Part shown: positions 12,265 through 25,400 of the stretch, piece after piece
Numbering within the stretch: the first letter of the stretch is position 1
Layout: every line of letters begins with the position of its first letter
Origin: Ricinus communis
Taxonomy: Eukaryota; Streptophyta; Magnoliopsida; Malpighiales; Euphorbiaceae
NCBI RefSeq assembly: GCF_019578655.1
Contig: NC_063264.1
Location: 18,774,429-18,838,428 of the forward strand
DNA: 64,000 nt
Direction: 5' to 3'
Translations under genes and position numbers: made by a program
The notes under the pieces: generated by a model
Seen by the model: the letters and a program-made list of their open reading frames with translations, nothing else
What the model was told of the DNA's origin: nothing
Database searches by the model: none

Positions 12265-14835
12265 TAGGGTTGTTTTCTCATATTGACAAATATACCACTT
12301 TTTTAGGGTTGTTTTCTCATTTTGAAAGATATACCCCTCCAACGAGGTTGTGTTCTAATATTGACAAATATGCCCCTCTTACAGGGTTATTTTCTAGTAT
12401 TGACAAATATACACCTCCTACGGGATTGTTTTCTACTATTGACAAATATACCCCTCTTACGGGGTTGTTTTCTCAAATTGACAAATGTACCAATTTTTTG
12501 GAGTTATTTTTCGTTATCATATATATATCCCTATTACGGGGTTGTGTTCTAATATTGAAAAATATACCACTCATATGGGGTTGTTTTCTAATATTTACAA
12601 ATATACCCCTCTTACGGGGTTGCTTTCTCATATTGACAAATATATCCCTCTTACGGGTTAGTTTTCTATTACTGACAAATATACCCCTCTTACAAGGTTG
12701 TTTTCTCATATTGACAAATATACAACTTTTTTAGGGTTGTTTTCTCATTTTGAAAGATATACCCCTCCAACGAGGTTGTGTTCTAATATTGACCAATATG
12801 CCCCTCTTACAGGGTTATTTTCTAGTATTGACAATATACACCTCCTACGGGATTCTTTTCTACTATTGACAAATATACCCCTCTTACGGGGTTGTTTTCT
12901 CACATTGACAAATGTACCAATTTTTTGGAGTTGTCTTTTCGTTATCATAGATATATCCCTATTACGGGGTTGTGTTCTAATATTGAAAAATATACCACTC
13001 ATATGGGGTTGTTTTCTAATATTTACAAATATAGCCCTCTTACTGGGTTGCTTTCTCGTATTGACAAATATACCACTTTTTTGGGGTTGTTTTCTCATGT
13101 TGATAGATATATCCCTCTTACGGGGTTGTTTTCTATTATTTATAAATATACCCCTCTTACAGGGTTGTTTTCTCATGTCGACAAATATACCACTTTTTTA
13201 GGGTTGTTTTCTCATTTTGAAAGATATACCCCTCTTACGGGGTTGTGTTCTAATATTGACAAATATACCCACTTACGGGGTTGTTTTCTAATATTGACAA
13301 ATATACCCCTCCTACCGGGTTGTTCTCTAATATTGATAAATATACCCCTCTTACGGGGTTGTTTTCTAATATTGACAAACATACCAATTTTTTTGGGTTA
13401 TTGTCTCGTGTTGAAAGATATACCACTCTTTTGGGGTTGTTTTCTCATGTTGAAAGATATACCCCTCTTACAGGGTTGTTTTCTAATATTGACAAATATA
13501 CCCCTCTTACTGGGTTTTTTTCTCATATTGACAAATATACCACTTTTTTAGGGTTGTTTTCTCATTTTGAAAAATATACCCCTCCAACGAGGTTGTGTTC
13601 TAATATTGACAAATATGCCCCTCTTACAGGGTTATTTTCTAGTATTGACAAATATACACCTCCTACGGGATTGTTTTCTACTATTGACAAATATACCCCT
13701 CTTACGGGGTTGTTTTCTCAAATTGACAAATGTACCAATTTTTTGGAGTTATTTTTTCGTTATCATATATATATCCCTATTACGGGGTTGTGTTCTAATA
13801 TTGAAAAATATACCACTCATATGGGGTTGTTTTCTAATATTTACAAATATACCCCTCTTACGGGGTTGCTTTCTCATATTGACAAATATGCCACTTTTTT
13901 GGGGTTGTTTTCTCATGTTGAAAGATATATCCCTCTTACGGGTTAGTTTTCTATTACTGACAAACATACCCCTCTTACAAGGTTGTTTTCTCATATTGAC
14001 AAATATACAACTTTTTTAGGGTTGTTTTCTCATTTTGAAAGATATACCCCTCCAACGAGGTTGTGTTCTAATATTGACCAATATGCCCCTCTTACAGGGT
14101 TATTTTCTAGTATTGACAATATACACCTCCTACGGGATTATTTTCTACTATTGACAAATATACCCCTCTTACGGGGTTGTTTTCTCATATTGACAAATGT
14201 ACCAATTTTTTGGAGTTGTCTTTTCGTTATCATAGATATATCCCTATTACGGGGTTGTGTTCTAATATTGAAAAATATACCACTCATATGGGGTTGTTTT
14301 CTAATATTTACAAATATAGCCCTCTTACTGGGTTGCTTTCTCGTATTGACAAATATACCACTTTTTTGGGGTTGTTTTCTCATGTTGATAGATATATCCC
14401 TCTTACGGGGTTGTTTTCTATTATTGATAAATATACCCCTCTTACAGGGTTGTTTTCTCATGTTGACAAATATACCACTTTTTTAGGGTTGTTTTCTCAT
14501 TTTGAAAGATATACCCCTCTTACGGGGTTGTGTTCTAATATTGACAAATATACCCACTTACGGGGTTGTTTTCTAATATTGACAAATATACCCCTCCTAC
14601 CGGGTTGTTCTCTAATATTGATAAATATACCCCTCTTACGGGGTTGTTTTCTAATATTGACAAACATACCAATTTTTTTGGGTTATTGTCTCATGTTGAA
14701 AGATATACCACTCTTTTGGGGTTGTTTTCTCATGTTGAAAGATATACCCCTCTTACAGGGTTGTTTTCTAATATTGACAAATATACCCCTCTTACTGGGT
14801 TTTTTTCTCATATTGACAAATATACCACTTTTTTG
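12265..14835 (+). repeat. 1285-bp tandem higher-order repeat, two copies
   Basis: 12265-13549 and 13550-14835 match at a constant offset of 1285 bp, about 33 monomers. Long open frames beginning at 12698, 12892 and 13281 recur at 13983, 14177 and 14566. A third partial copy begins near 15550. Divergence between copies is a few percent, so this amplification looks recent. Confidence 0.85.
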
Positions 14836-17360
14836 GGGTTGTTCTCTCATGTTGAAAGATATACGCCTCTTACAGGGCTTTTTTCTATTTTTGAAAAATA
14901 TAGACCTCCTACGGGATTGTTTTCTACTATTGATAAATACACCCATCTTACGGGGTTGTTTTCTCATATTGATAAATATACCACTTTTTTGGAGTTGTTT
15001 TCTCATTATCATAGATATACCCCTATTACGGGGTTGTGTTCTAATATTGAAAAATATACCACTCATATGGGGTTGTTTTAAAAAATTTATAAATATACCG
15101 CTCTTATGGGGTTGTTTTCTCATATTGATGAATATACCACTTTTTGGGCGTTCTTTTCTCATGTTGAAACATATACCCCTCTTATGGGGTTTTTTTTTAA
15201 TATTGCCTGTTTTCTCATATTTACAACTATACCACTTTTTTGGAGTTGTTTTCTCATTATCATAGATATACCCCTATTACGGGGTTGTGTTCTAATATTG
15301 AAAAATATACCACTCATATGGGGTTGTTTTAAAAAATTTATAAATATACCCCTCTTATGGCGTTGTTTTCTCATATTGATGAATATACCACTTTTTGGGG
15401 GTTCTTTTCTCATGTTGAAACATATACCCCTCTTACGGGGTTGTCTTCTAATATTGACAAATATACCCCTCTTACGAGGTTATTTTCTCATATAAATATA
15501 CCACTTTTTAGGGTTCTTTTCTCATGTTGAAAGATATACCCCTCCTATAGGGTTGTTTTCTCATATTGACAAATATACCACTTTTTTAGGGTTGTTTTCT
15601 CATTTTGAAAGATATACCCCTCCAACGAGGTTGTGTTCTAATATTGACAAATTTGCCCCTCTTACAGGGTTATTTTCTAGTATTGACAAATATACACCTC
15701 CTACGGGATTGTTTTCTACTATTGGCAAATATACCCCTCTTACGGGGTTGTTTTCTCAAATTGACAAATGTACCAATTTTTGGAGTTGTTTTTTCGTTAT
15801 CATAGATATATCCCTATTACGGGGTTGTGTTCTAATATTGAAAAATATACCACTCATATGGGGTTGTTTTCTAATATTTACAAATATACCCCTCTTACGG
15901 GGTTGCTTTCTCATATTGACAAATATGCCACTTTTTTGGGGTTGTTTTCTTATGTTGAAAGATATATCCCTCTTACGGGTTAGTTTTCTATTACTGACAA
16001 ACATACCCCTCTTACAAGGTTGTTTTCTCATATTGACAAATATACAACTTTTTTAGGGTTGTTTTCTCATTTTGAAAGATATACCCCTCCAACGAGGTTG
16101 TGTTATAATATTGACAAATATGCCACTCTTACAGGGTTATTTTCTAGTATTGACAAATATACACCTCCTACGGGATTATTTTCTACTATTGACAAATATA
16201 CCCCTCTTACGGGGTTGTTTTCTCATATTGACAAATGTACCAATTTTTTGGAGTTGTTTTTCGTTATCATAGATATATCCCTATTACGGGGTTGTGTTCT
16301 AATATTAAAAAATATACCACTCATATGGGGTTGTTTTCTAATATTTATAAATATAGCCCTCTTACTGGGTTGCTTTCTCGCATTGACAAATATACCACTT
16401 TTTTGGGGTTGTTTTCTCATGTTGATAGATATATCCCTCTTACGGGGTTGTTTTCTATTATTGATAAATATACCCCTCTTACAGGGTTGTTTTCTCATTT
16501 TGACAAATATACCACTTTTTTAGGGTTGTTTTCTCATTTTGAAAGATATACCCCTCTTACGGGGTTGTGTTCTAATATTGACAAATATACCCCTCCGACC
16601 GGGTTGTTCTCTAATATTGATAAATATACCCCTCTTACGGGGTTGTTTTCTAATATTGACAAATGTACCAATTTTTTTGGGTTGTTTTCTCATGTTGAAA
16701 GATATACCACTTTTTTGGGGTTGTTTTCTCATGTTGAAAAATATACCCCTCTTACGGGGTTGTTTTCTAATATTGACAAATATACCCCTTTTACAGGTTT
16801 TTTTCTCATATTGAAAAATATACTACTTTTTTTGGGTTGTTTTCTCATGTTGAAAGATATACGCCTCATACGGGGTTGTTTTTTAATATTGGCTGTTTTC
16901 CCATATTAACAATTATACTCCTTTTTTGGGGTTGTGTTCTCATGTTGAAAGATATACCCCTCTAAAGGGGTAGTTTTCTATTATTGACAAATATACCCCT
17001 CTTACAGGGTTGTTTTCTCATATTGACAACTATACCACTTTTTTAGGATTGTTTTCTCATTTTGATAGATATACCCCTTTTACGGGGTTGTTTTATAATA
17101 TTTACAAATATACCCCTCTTACGGGGTTGCTTTCTCAAATTGACAAATATGCCACTTTTTTGGGGTTGTTTTCTCATGTTGAAAGATATATCCCTTTTAC
17201 GGGTTAGTTTTCTATTATTGACAAATATACCCCTCTTACAGGGTTGTTTTCTCATATTGACAAATATACCACTTTTTTAGGGTTGTTTTCTCATTTTGAA
17301 AGATATACCCCTCCAACGAGGTTGTGTTGTAATATTGACAAATATGCCCCTCTTACAGGG

Positions 17361-20270
17361 TTATTTTCTATTATTGACAAATATACACCTTCTACGGGAT
17401 TGTTTTCTACTATTCACAAATATACCCCTCTTACGGGGTTGTTTTCTCATATTGACAAATATAGCACTTTTTTGGAATTGTTTTCTCATTATCATAGATA
17501 TACCCCTATTACGGGGTTGTGTTCTAATATTGAAAAATATATCACTCATATGTGGTTGTTTTCAAAAATTTATAAATATACCCCTCTTACGGGGTTGTTG
17601 TCTAATATTGACAAATACACCCCTCCTACGGGGTTGTTTTCTAATATTGACAAATATAACTCTCTTACGAGGTTATTTTCTAATAATGACAAATATACCC
17701 CTCCTACGGTGTTGTTTTCTAACATTGACAAATATACCCCTCTTACGGGGTTGTTTTGTGATATTGACAAATATAACTCTCTTACGGGGTTATTTTCTAA
17801 TATTGACAAATATACCCCTCCTACGGGGTTGTTTTCAAACATTGACAAATATACCCCTCTTACGGGGTTGTTTTCTAATATTGACAAATATACCAATTTT
17901 TTTGGGTTGTTTTCTCATGTTGAAAGATATACCACTCTTTTGGGGTTGTTTTCTCATGTTGAAAGATATACCCCTTTTACAGGGTTGTTTTCTAATATTG
18001 ACAAATATACCCCTCTTATAGGGTTTTTTTCTCATATTGACAAATATACCACTTTTTTGGGGTTGTTCTCTCATGTTGAAAGATATACGCCTCTTACGGA
18101 GTTGTTTTTTAATATTGGCTGTTTTCTCATATTTACTACTATACAACTTTTTTGGAGTTGTTTTCTCATTATCATAGTTATACCCCTATTACGGGGTTGT
18201 GTTCTAATATTGAAAAATATACCACTCTTACGGGGTTGTTTTCTCATATTGATAAATATACCACATTTTGGGGGTTCTTTTCTCATGTTGAAACATATAC
18301 CCCTCTCACGGGGTTGTCTTCTAATATTGACAAATATACCCCTCTTACGAGGTTATTTTCTCATATAAATATACCACTTTTTTGGGGTTCTTTTCTCATG
18401 TTGACAGATATACCCCTCCTATTGGGTTGTTTTCTCATATTGACAAATATATCACTTTTTTAGGGTTGTTTTCTCATTTTGAAAGATATACCCCTCCAAC
18501 GAGGTTGTGTTCTAATATTGACAAATATGCCCCTCTTACAGGGTTATTTTCTAGTATTGACAAATATACACCTCCTACGGGATTGTTTTCTACTATTGAC
18601 AAATATACACCTCTTACGGGGTTGTTTTCTCATATTGACAAATTTACCAATTTTTTGGAGTTGTTTTCGTTATCATAGATATATCCCTATTACGGGGTTG
18701 TGTTCTAATATTGAAAAATATACCTCTCATATGGGGTTGTTTTCTAATATTTACAAATATACCCCTCTTACCGGGTTGCTTTCTCATATTGACAAATATA
18801 CCACTTTTTTGGGGTTGTTTTCTCATGTTGAAAGATATATCCCTCTTACGGGTTAGTTTTCTATTACTGACAAATATACCCCTCTTACAGGGTTATTTTC
18901 TATTATTGACAAATATACACCTTCTACGGGATTGTTTTCTACTATTCACAAATATACCCCTCTTACGCGGTTGTTTTCTCATATTGACAAATATACCACT
19001 TTTTTGGAGTTGTTTTCTCATTATCATAGATATACCCCTATTACGGGGTTGTGTTCTAATATTGAAAAATATATCACTCATATGCGGTTGTTTTCAAAAA
19101 TTTATAAATATACCCCTCTTACGGGGTTGTTGTCTAATATTGACAAATATACCCCTCCTACGGGGTTGTTTTCTAATATTGATAAATATAACTCTCTTAC
19201 GGGGTTATTTTCTAATATTGACAAATATACCCCTCCTACGGGGTTGTTTTCTAATATTGACAAATATACCCCTCTTACGGGGTTGTTTTCTAATATTGAC
19301 AAATATACCAATTTTTTTGGGTTGTTTTCTCATGTTGAAAGATATACCACTTTTTTGGGGTTATTTTCTCATGTTGAAAGATATACCCCTTTACAGGGTT
19401 GTCTTCTAATATTGACAAATATACCCCTCTTACAGGGTTGTTTTCTCATATTGACAAATATACCACTTTTTTGGGGTTGTTTTCTCATGTTGAAAGATAT
19501 ACCCCTCTTACGGGGTTGTTTTTTAATATTGGCTGTTTTCTCATATTTACTACTATACAACTTTTTTGGAGTTGTTTTCTCATTATGATAGTTATACCCC
19601 TATTACGGGGTTGTGTTCTAATATTGAAAAATATACCACTCTTACGGGGTTGTTTTCTCATATTGATAAATATACCACATTTTGGGGGTTCTTTTCTCAT
19701 GTTGAAACATATACCCCTCTCACGGGGTTGTCTTCTAATATTGACAAATATACCCCTCTTACGAGGTTATTTTCTCATATAAATATACCACTTTTTTGGG
19801 GTTCTTTTCTCATGTTGACAGATATACCCCTCCTATTCGGTTGTTTTCTCATATTGACAAATATATCACTTTTTTAGGGTTGTTTTCTCATTTTGAAAGA
19901 TATACCCCTCCAACGAGGTTGTGTTCTAATATTGACAAATATGCCCCTCTTACGGGGTTATTTTCTAGTATTGAAAAATATACACCTCCTACGGGATTGT
20001 TTTCTACTATTGACAAATATACCCCTCTTACGGGGTTGTTTTCTCAAATTGACAAATGTATCAATTTTTTGGAGTTGTTTTTTCGTTATCATAGATATAT
20101 CCCTATTACGGAGTTGTATTCTAATATTGAAAAATATACCACTCATATGGGGTTGTTTTCTAATATTTACAAATATACCCCTCTTACGGGGTTGCTTTCT
20201 CATATTGACAAATATGCCACTTTTTTGGGGTTGTTTTCTCATGTTGAAAGATATATCCCTCTTCCGGGTT
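17361..20270 (+). repeat. about 1.4-1.5-kb tandem higher-order repeat
   Basis: Segments starting at 17361 and 18893 match at an offset of about 1532 bp, then 18071 and 18382 match 19485 and 19796 at 1414 bp. The change of offset reflects monomers gained or lost between copies, for example the extra TGTGATATTGACAAATATAA unit at 17757. Confidence 0.75.
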
Positions 20271-20919
20271 AGTTTTCTATTACTGACAAATATACACCTC
20301 TTACAGGATTGTTTTCTCATATTGACAAATATACAACTTTTTTGGGGTTGTTTTCTCATTTTGAAAGATATACCCCTCCAACGAGGTTGTGTTCTAATAT
20401 TGACAAATATACCCTCTTCTGAGGTTGTTATTTCTAGTATTGACAAATATACACCTCATACGGGATTGTTTTCTACTATTGACAAATATACCCCTCTTAC
20501 GGGGTTGTATTCTCAAATAGACAAATATACCAATTTTTTGGAGTTATTTTTTCGTTATCATAGATATATCCCTATTACGGGGTTGTGTTCTAATATTGAA
20601 AAATATACAACTCATATGGGTTTGTTTTCTAATATTTACAAATATACCCCTCTTACGGGGTTGCTTTCTCATATTGACAAATATGCCACTTTTTTGGGGT
20701 TGTTTTCTCATGTTGAAAGATATATCCCTCTTACGGGTTAGTTTTCTATTACTGACAAATATACCCAACTTACAGGGTTGTTTTCACATATTGACAAATA
20801 TACCACTTTTTTAGGGTTGTTTTCTCATTTTGAAAGATATACCCCTCCAACGAGGTTGTGTTCTAATATTGACAAATATGCCCCTCTTACAGGGTTATTT
20901 TTTAGTATTGACAAATATA

Positions 20920-21963
20920 CACCTCCCTCTGAGTTGTTTTCTACTATTGACAAATATACCCCTCTTACGGGGTTGTTTTCTCATATTGACAAATTTACCA
21001 ATTTTTTGGAGTTGTTTCGTTATTGTAGATATATCACTATTAAGGGTTGTTTTCTAATATTGAAAATATACTCTCATATGGGGTTGTTTTCTAATATTTA
21101 CAAATATACCCCTCTTCTGGGTTGCTTTCTCATATTGACAAATATACCACTTTTTGGGGTTGTTTTCTCATGTTGAAGATATATCCCTCTTACGGGTTAG
21201 TTTTCTATTCGACAAATATACCCCTCTTACAGGGTTATTTTCTATTATTAACAAATATACACCTTCTACGGGATTGTTTTCTACTATTCACAAATATACC
21301 CCTCTTACGCGGTTGTTTTCTCATATTGACAAATATACCACTTTTTTGAGTTGTTTTCTAATTTATGATAGATATACCCTATTTACGGGGTTGTGTTCTA
21401 ATATTGAAAAATATATCACTCATATGCGGTTGTTTTCAAAAATTTATAAATATACCCTCTTACGGGGTTGTTGTCTAATATTGACAAATATACCCCTCCC
21501 TCTGGGGTTGTTTTCTAATATTGACAAATATAACTCTCTTACGAGGTTATTTTCTAATAATGACAAATATACCCTCTTCACAGTGTTGTTTTTCAACATT
21601 GACAAATATAGCCCTCTTACAGGGTTGTTTGTGATATTGACAAATATAACTCTCTTACGGGGTTATTTTCTAATATTGACAAATATACCCTCCTACGGGT
21701 TGTTTTCAAACATTGACAAATATACCCCTCTTAAGGGTTGTTTTCTAATGACAAATATACCAATTTTTTGGGTTGTTTTCTCATGTTGAAAGATATACCA
21801 CTCTTTTGGAGTTGTTTTCTCATGTTGAAAGATATACCCTCTCTAGGTTGTTTTCTAATATTGTAAATATACCCTCTTATAGGGTTTTTTCTCATATTGA
21901 CAAATACTACTTTTTAGGTTTGTTCTCATGTTGAAAATATACACCTCTTACGGGGTTATTTTT
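20920..21963 (+). repeat. satellite copy with many 1-3 base deletions next to the gap
   Basis: The order of monomers from about 21226 follows 17355-18105, but with scattered losses of single bases, mainly in homopolymers. The offset between matching markers shrinks from 3883 to 3872 bp over about 390 bp. Elsewhere in the array copies differ mainly by substitutions. This looks like uncorrected consensus at a contig end rather than biology. Confidence 0.7.
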
Positions 21964-22463
21964 NNNNNNNNNNNNNNNNNNNNNNNNNNNNNNNNNNNNN
22001 NNNNNNNNNNNNNNNNNNNNNNNNNNNNNNNNNNNNNNNNNNNNNNNNNNNNNNNNNNNNNNNNNNNNNNNNNNNNNNNNNNNNNNNNNNNNNNNNNNNN
22101 NNNNNNNNNNNNNNNNNNNNNNNNNNNNNNNNNNNNNNNNNNNNNNNNNNNNNNNNNNNNNNNNNNNNNNNNNNNNNNNNNNNNNNNNNNNNNNNNNNNN
22201 NNNNNNNNNNNNNNNNNNNNNNNNNNNNNNNNNNNNNNNNNNNNNNNNNNNNNNNNNNNNNNNNNNNNNNNNNNNNNNNNNNNNNNNNNNNNNNNNNNNN
22301 NNNNNNNNNNNNNNNNNNNNNNNNNNNNNNNNNNNNNNNNNNNNNNNNNNNNNNNNNNNNNNNNNNNNNNNNNNNNNNNNNNNNNNNNNNNNNNNNNNNN
22401 NNNNNNNNNNNNNNNNNNNNNNNNNNNNNNNNNNNNNNNNNNNNNNNNNNNNNNNNNNNNNNN
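21964..22463. other. assembly gap, 500 N
   Basis: Exactly 500 Ns, a conventional size for a gap of unknown length. The satellite is in + orientation to the left and - orientation to the right. True size, content and even the relative orientation of the flanks are unproven. Confidence 0.99.
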
Positions 22464-25400
22464 GGGTATATATTTGTCAATATTAGAAAACAACTGCCAA
22501 GAGGGGTATATTTGTCTACATTAGAAAACAACTCCATGTTAAGGGTATATCTTTCAAAATGAGAAAACCCCAAAAAGTATCATATCAGAAAACAACCTAA
22601 GAGGATATAAGATTTGTCAATATGAAAACAACCTCGTAGGGGTGTAGCATCTTCAAGATGAGAAAACAACCCAAAAGGGTATATTTGTCTTTATTAGAAA
22701 ACAACTCCATAAGAGGGGTATATCTTTCAAATGAGAAAACAACCCCAAAAAAGTGGTATAGTCGTCAGATATACTTGTCAATATTAGAAAACAACCCCGT
22801 AAGGGTATATCCTTCAATATGAGAAAACCCCAAAATGAGGTATATTTTTATATCTAAACAACCCCTGTAAGAGGGTATTTGTCAACATTAGAAACAACCG
22901 CAAAAGAGGGTATGTCTCTTCAACATTATATAACAAAAAACTCAAAAAAGTATTGAAAACAATCAGAAGAGGGTATTTAGAAAAATAAACCGTAAGAGGG
23001 GTATATCTTTCTACATGAGAAAACAACCCCAGAAAAGTGCTATATTTCTCAACAAGAGAAAACAACCCCGTAAGGGGGGTATATTAATCAATATTAGAAA
23101 ACAACCCCGTAAGAGGGGTATATCTTCCAACATGAGAAAACAACCCCAAAAAAGTGGTATATTTGTCAATATTTGAAAACAACACCCTAAGATGGTTATA
23201 TTTATACATATTAGAAAACAACGCCGTAAGAGGGGTATATCCTTCAACATGAGAAAACAACCCCAAAAAAGAGGTATGTTTTTTAATACGAGAAAACAAC
23301 CCCGTAAGAGGGGTATATTTGTCAGTATTAGAAAATAACCCCGTAAGAGGGGTATATCTTTCAACATGAGAAAACAACACCAAAAAAGTGGTATATTTGT
23401 CAACAAGACAAAACAACCCCATAAGAGGGGTATATTTATCAATATTAGAAAACAACCGCGTAAGAGGAGTATATCTTTCAACATGAGAAAATAATCCCAA
23501 AAAAGTGGTGTATTTGTCGAGATTTGAAAACAACACCTTAAGAGGGTTATATTTATACATATTAGAAAACAACGCTGTAAGAGGGGTTTATCTTTGAACA
23601 TGAGAAAACAACCACAAAAAAGTAGTATAGTTGTGAATATGAGAAAAGAACCACGTAAGATGGGTATATTTGTCAATATTAGAAAATAACACCGTAAGAA
23701 GGGTATATCTTTCAACATGAGAAAATAATCCCAAAAAAGTGGTATATTTGTCAACAAGAGAAAATAACCCCGTAAGAGGGGTATATTTATCAATATTAGA
23801 AAACAACCTCGTAAGAGGGGTATATCTTTCAAAATGAGAAGACAACCCCAAAAAAGTGGTATATTGGTAATATGTGAGAAAAACCCCGTAAGTGGGGTAT
23901 ATTTGTCAATATTAGAGAACAACCCCGTAACAAGGATATATTTGTCAATATTAGAAAACAACTCCGTTAGGAGGGTATATCCTTCAAGATGAGAAAACAA
24001 CCCCAAAAAAGTGGTATATTTTTTAATACGAGAAGACAACCCCGTAAGAAGGGTATATTTGTCAATATTAGAAAATAACCCCGCAAAAGGGGTATATTCG
24101 GAAATCTGAGAGAATAACCCGTAATAGAGGTATATTTGTCAATATTACAAAATAATGCCATAAGAGGGGTATATTTGTCTATATTAGAAAACAACTCCAT
24201 AAGAAGGGCATATCTTTCAAAATGAGAAAACAACCGCAAAAAAGTGCTATATTCATCAATTGGAGAAAAATACCCCGTAAGAGGGATATACTTGTCAATA
24301 TCAGAAAATAACCCCGTAGGGGGGGTATATCTTTCAACATGAAAAAATAACCCCAAAAAAGTGGTATATTTGTCAACAAGAGAAAACAGCCCCGTAAGAG
24401 GGGTATATTTATCAATATTAGAAAACAACCTCGTAAGAGGGGTATATTCAGAAATCTGAGAGAATAACCCGTAATAGGGGTATATTTGTTAATATTAGAA
24501 AACAACCTTAAGAGGGAAATATTTTATATTAAATAAATCAGAAGAGGGGTATATCTTTCAAAATGAGAAAACAACCCCAAAAGTGGTATATTCTAATTCC
24601 GAGAAAATACCACGTAAGAGGATATACTGCTCAATACTGAAATAACCTCAAGGGCTGTATCCTTCAACATGAGAAAACAACCCCAAAAAAGTGGTATATT
24701 TTTTAATACGAGAAAAGAACCCTGTAAGAGCGGTATATTTGTTCATATTAGAAAACAACGCCGTAAGAGGGGTATATTTGTCCATATTAGAAAACAACTC
24801 CATAAGCGGGGTATATCTTTCAAAATGAGAAAACAACCCCAAAAAAGTGGTATATTCGTCAACTTGAGAAAATAATCCTATAAGAGGCATATACTTATCA
24901 ATATTAGAAAACAATCCCGTAAGAGGGGTATATGTTTCAACATGAGAAAACAACCCTAGAAAGGTGGTACATTTTATAATATGAGAAAACAACCCCGTAA
25001 GAGGAGTATAATTGTCAATATTAGATAACAACCCTGTAAGAGGAGTATATTTGTCTATATTAGAAAACAACTCCATAAGAGGTGTATATCTTTCAAAATG
25101 AGAAAACAACCCCAAAAAAGTAGTATATTCGTCAATTTGAGAAAACAATCCTATAAGAGGGATATACTTGTCAATAATAGAAAACAACCCCGTAAGGGGG
25201 GTATATCCTTCAATATGAGAAAAAAACCCCAAAAATGAGGTATATTTTTTAATACGCGAAAACAACCCCGTAAGAGGGGTATATTTGTCAATATTAGAAA
25301 ACAACCCCGTAAGAGCGGTATATTTTTCAACGTTAGAAAACAACACCAAAAAAGTGCTATATTAGTCAGCAAGAGAAAACAACCCCGTTAGAGGGGTATA

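Larger units (their letters stand above)
9857..21963 (+). repeat. 39-bp minisatellite array, block 2
   Basis: About 310 tandem monomers of the same family and orientation as block 1, starting with a partial monomer at the LTR boundary and running into the assembly gap. Besides the two main types, monomers encoding variants such as LCSNIDKYAPLTG, LFSSIDKYTPPTG and ELFSHYHRYTPIT appear in a fixed order. That order marks higher-order blocks of 522 bp, 1285 bp and about 1.4-1.5 kb. No gene is seen. The long open frames are a consequence of the 39-bp period. Confidence 0.97.

Noticed and set aside
1..21963. CRISPR-like regular repeats
   Set aside because: Repeats are contiguous without unique spacers, and the surrounding sequence is plant retrotransposon.
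21928..22573. Open frames spanning the N run
   Set aside because: They consist of unknown residues through the assembly gap.
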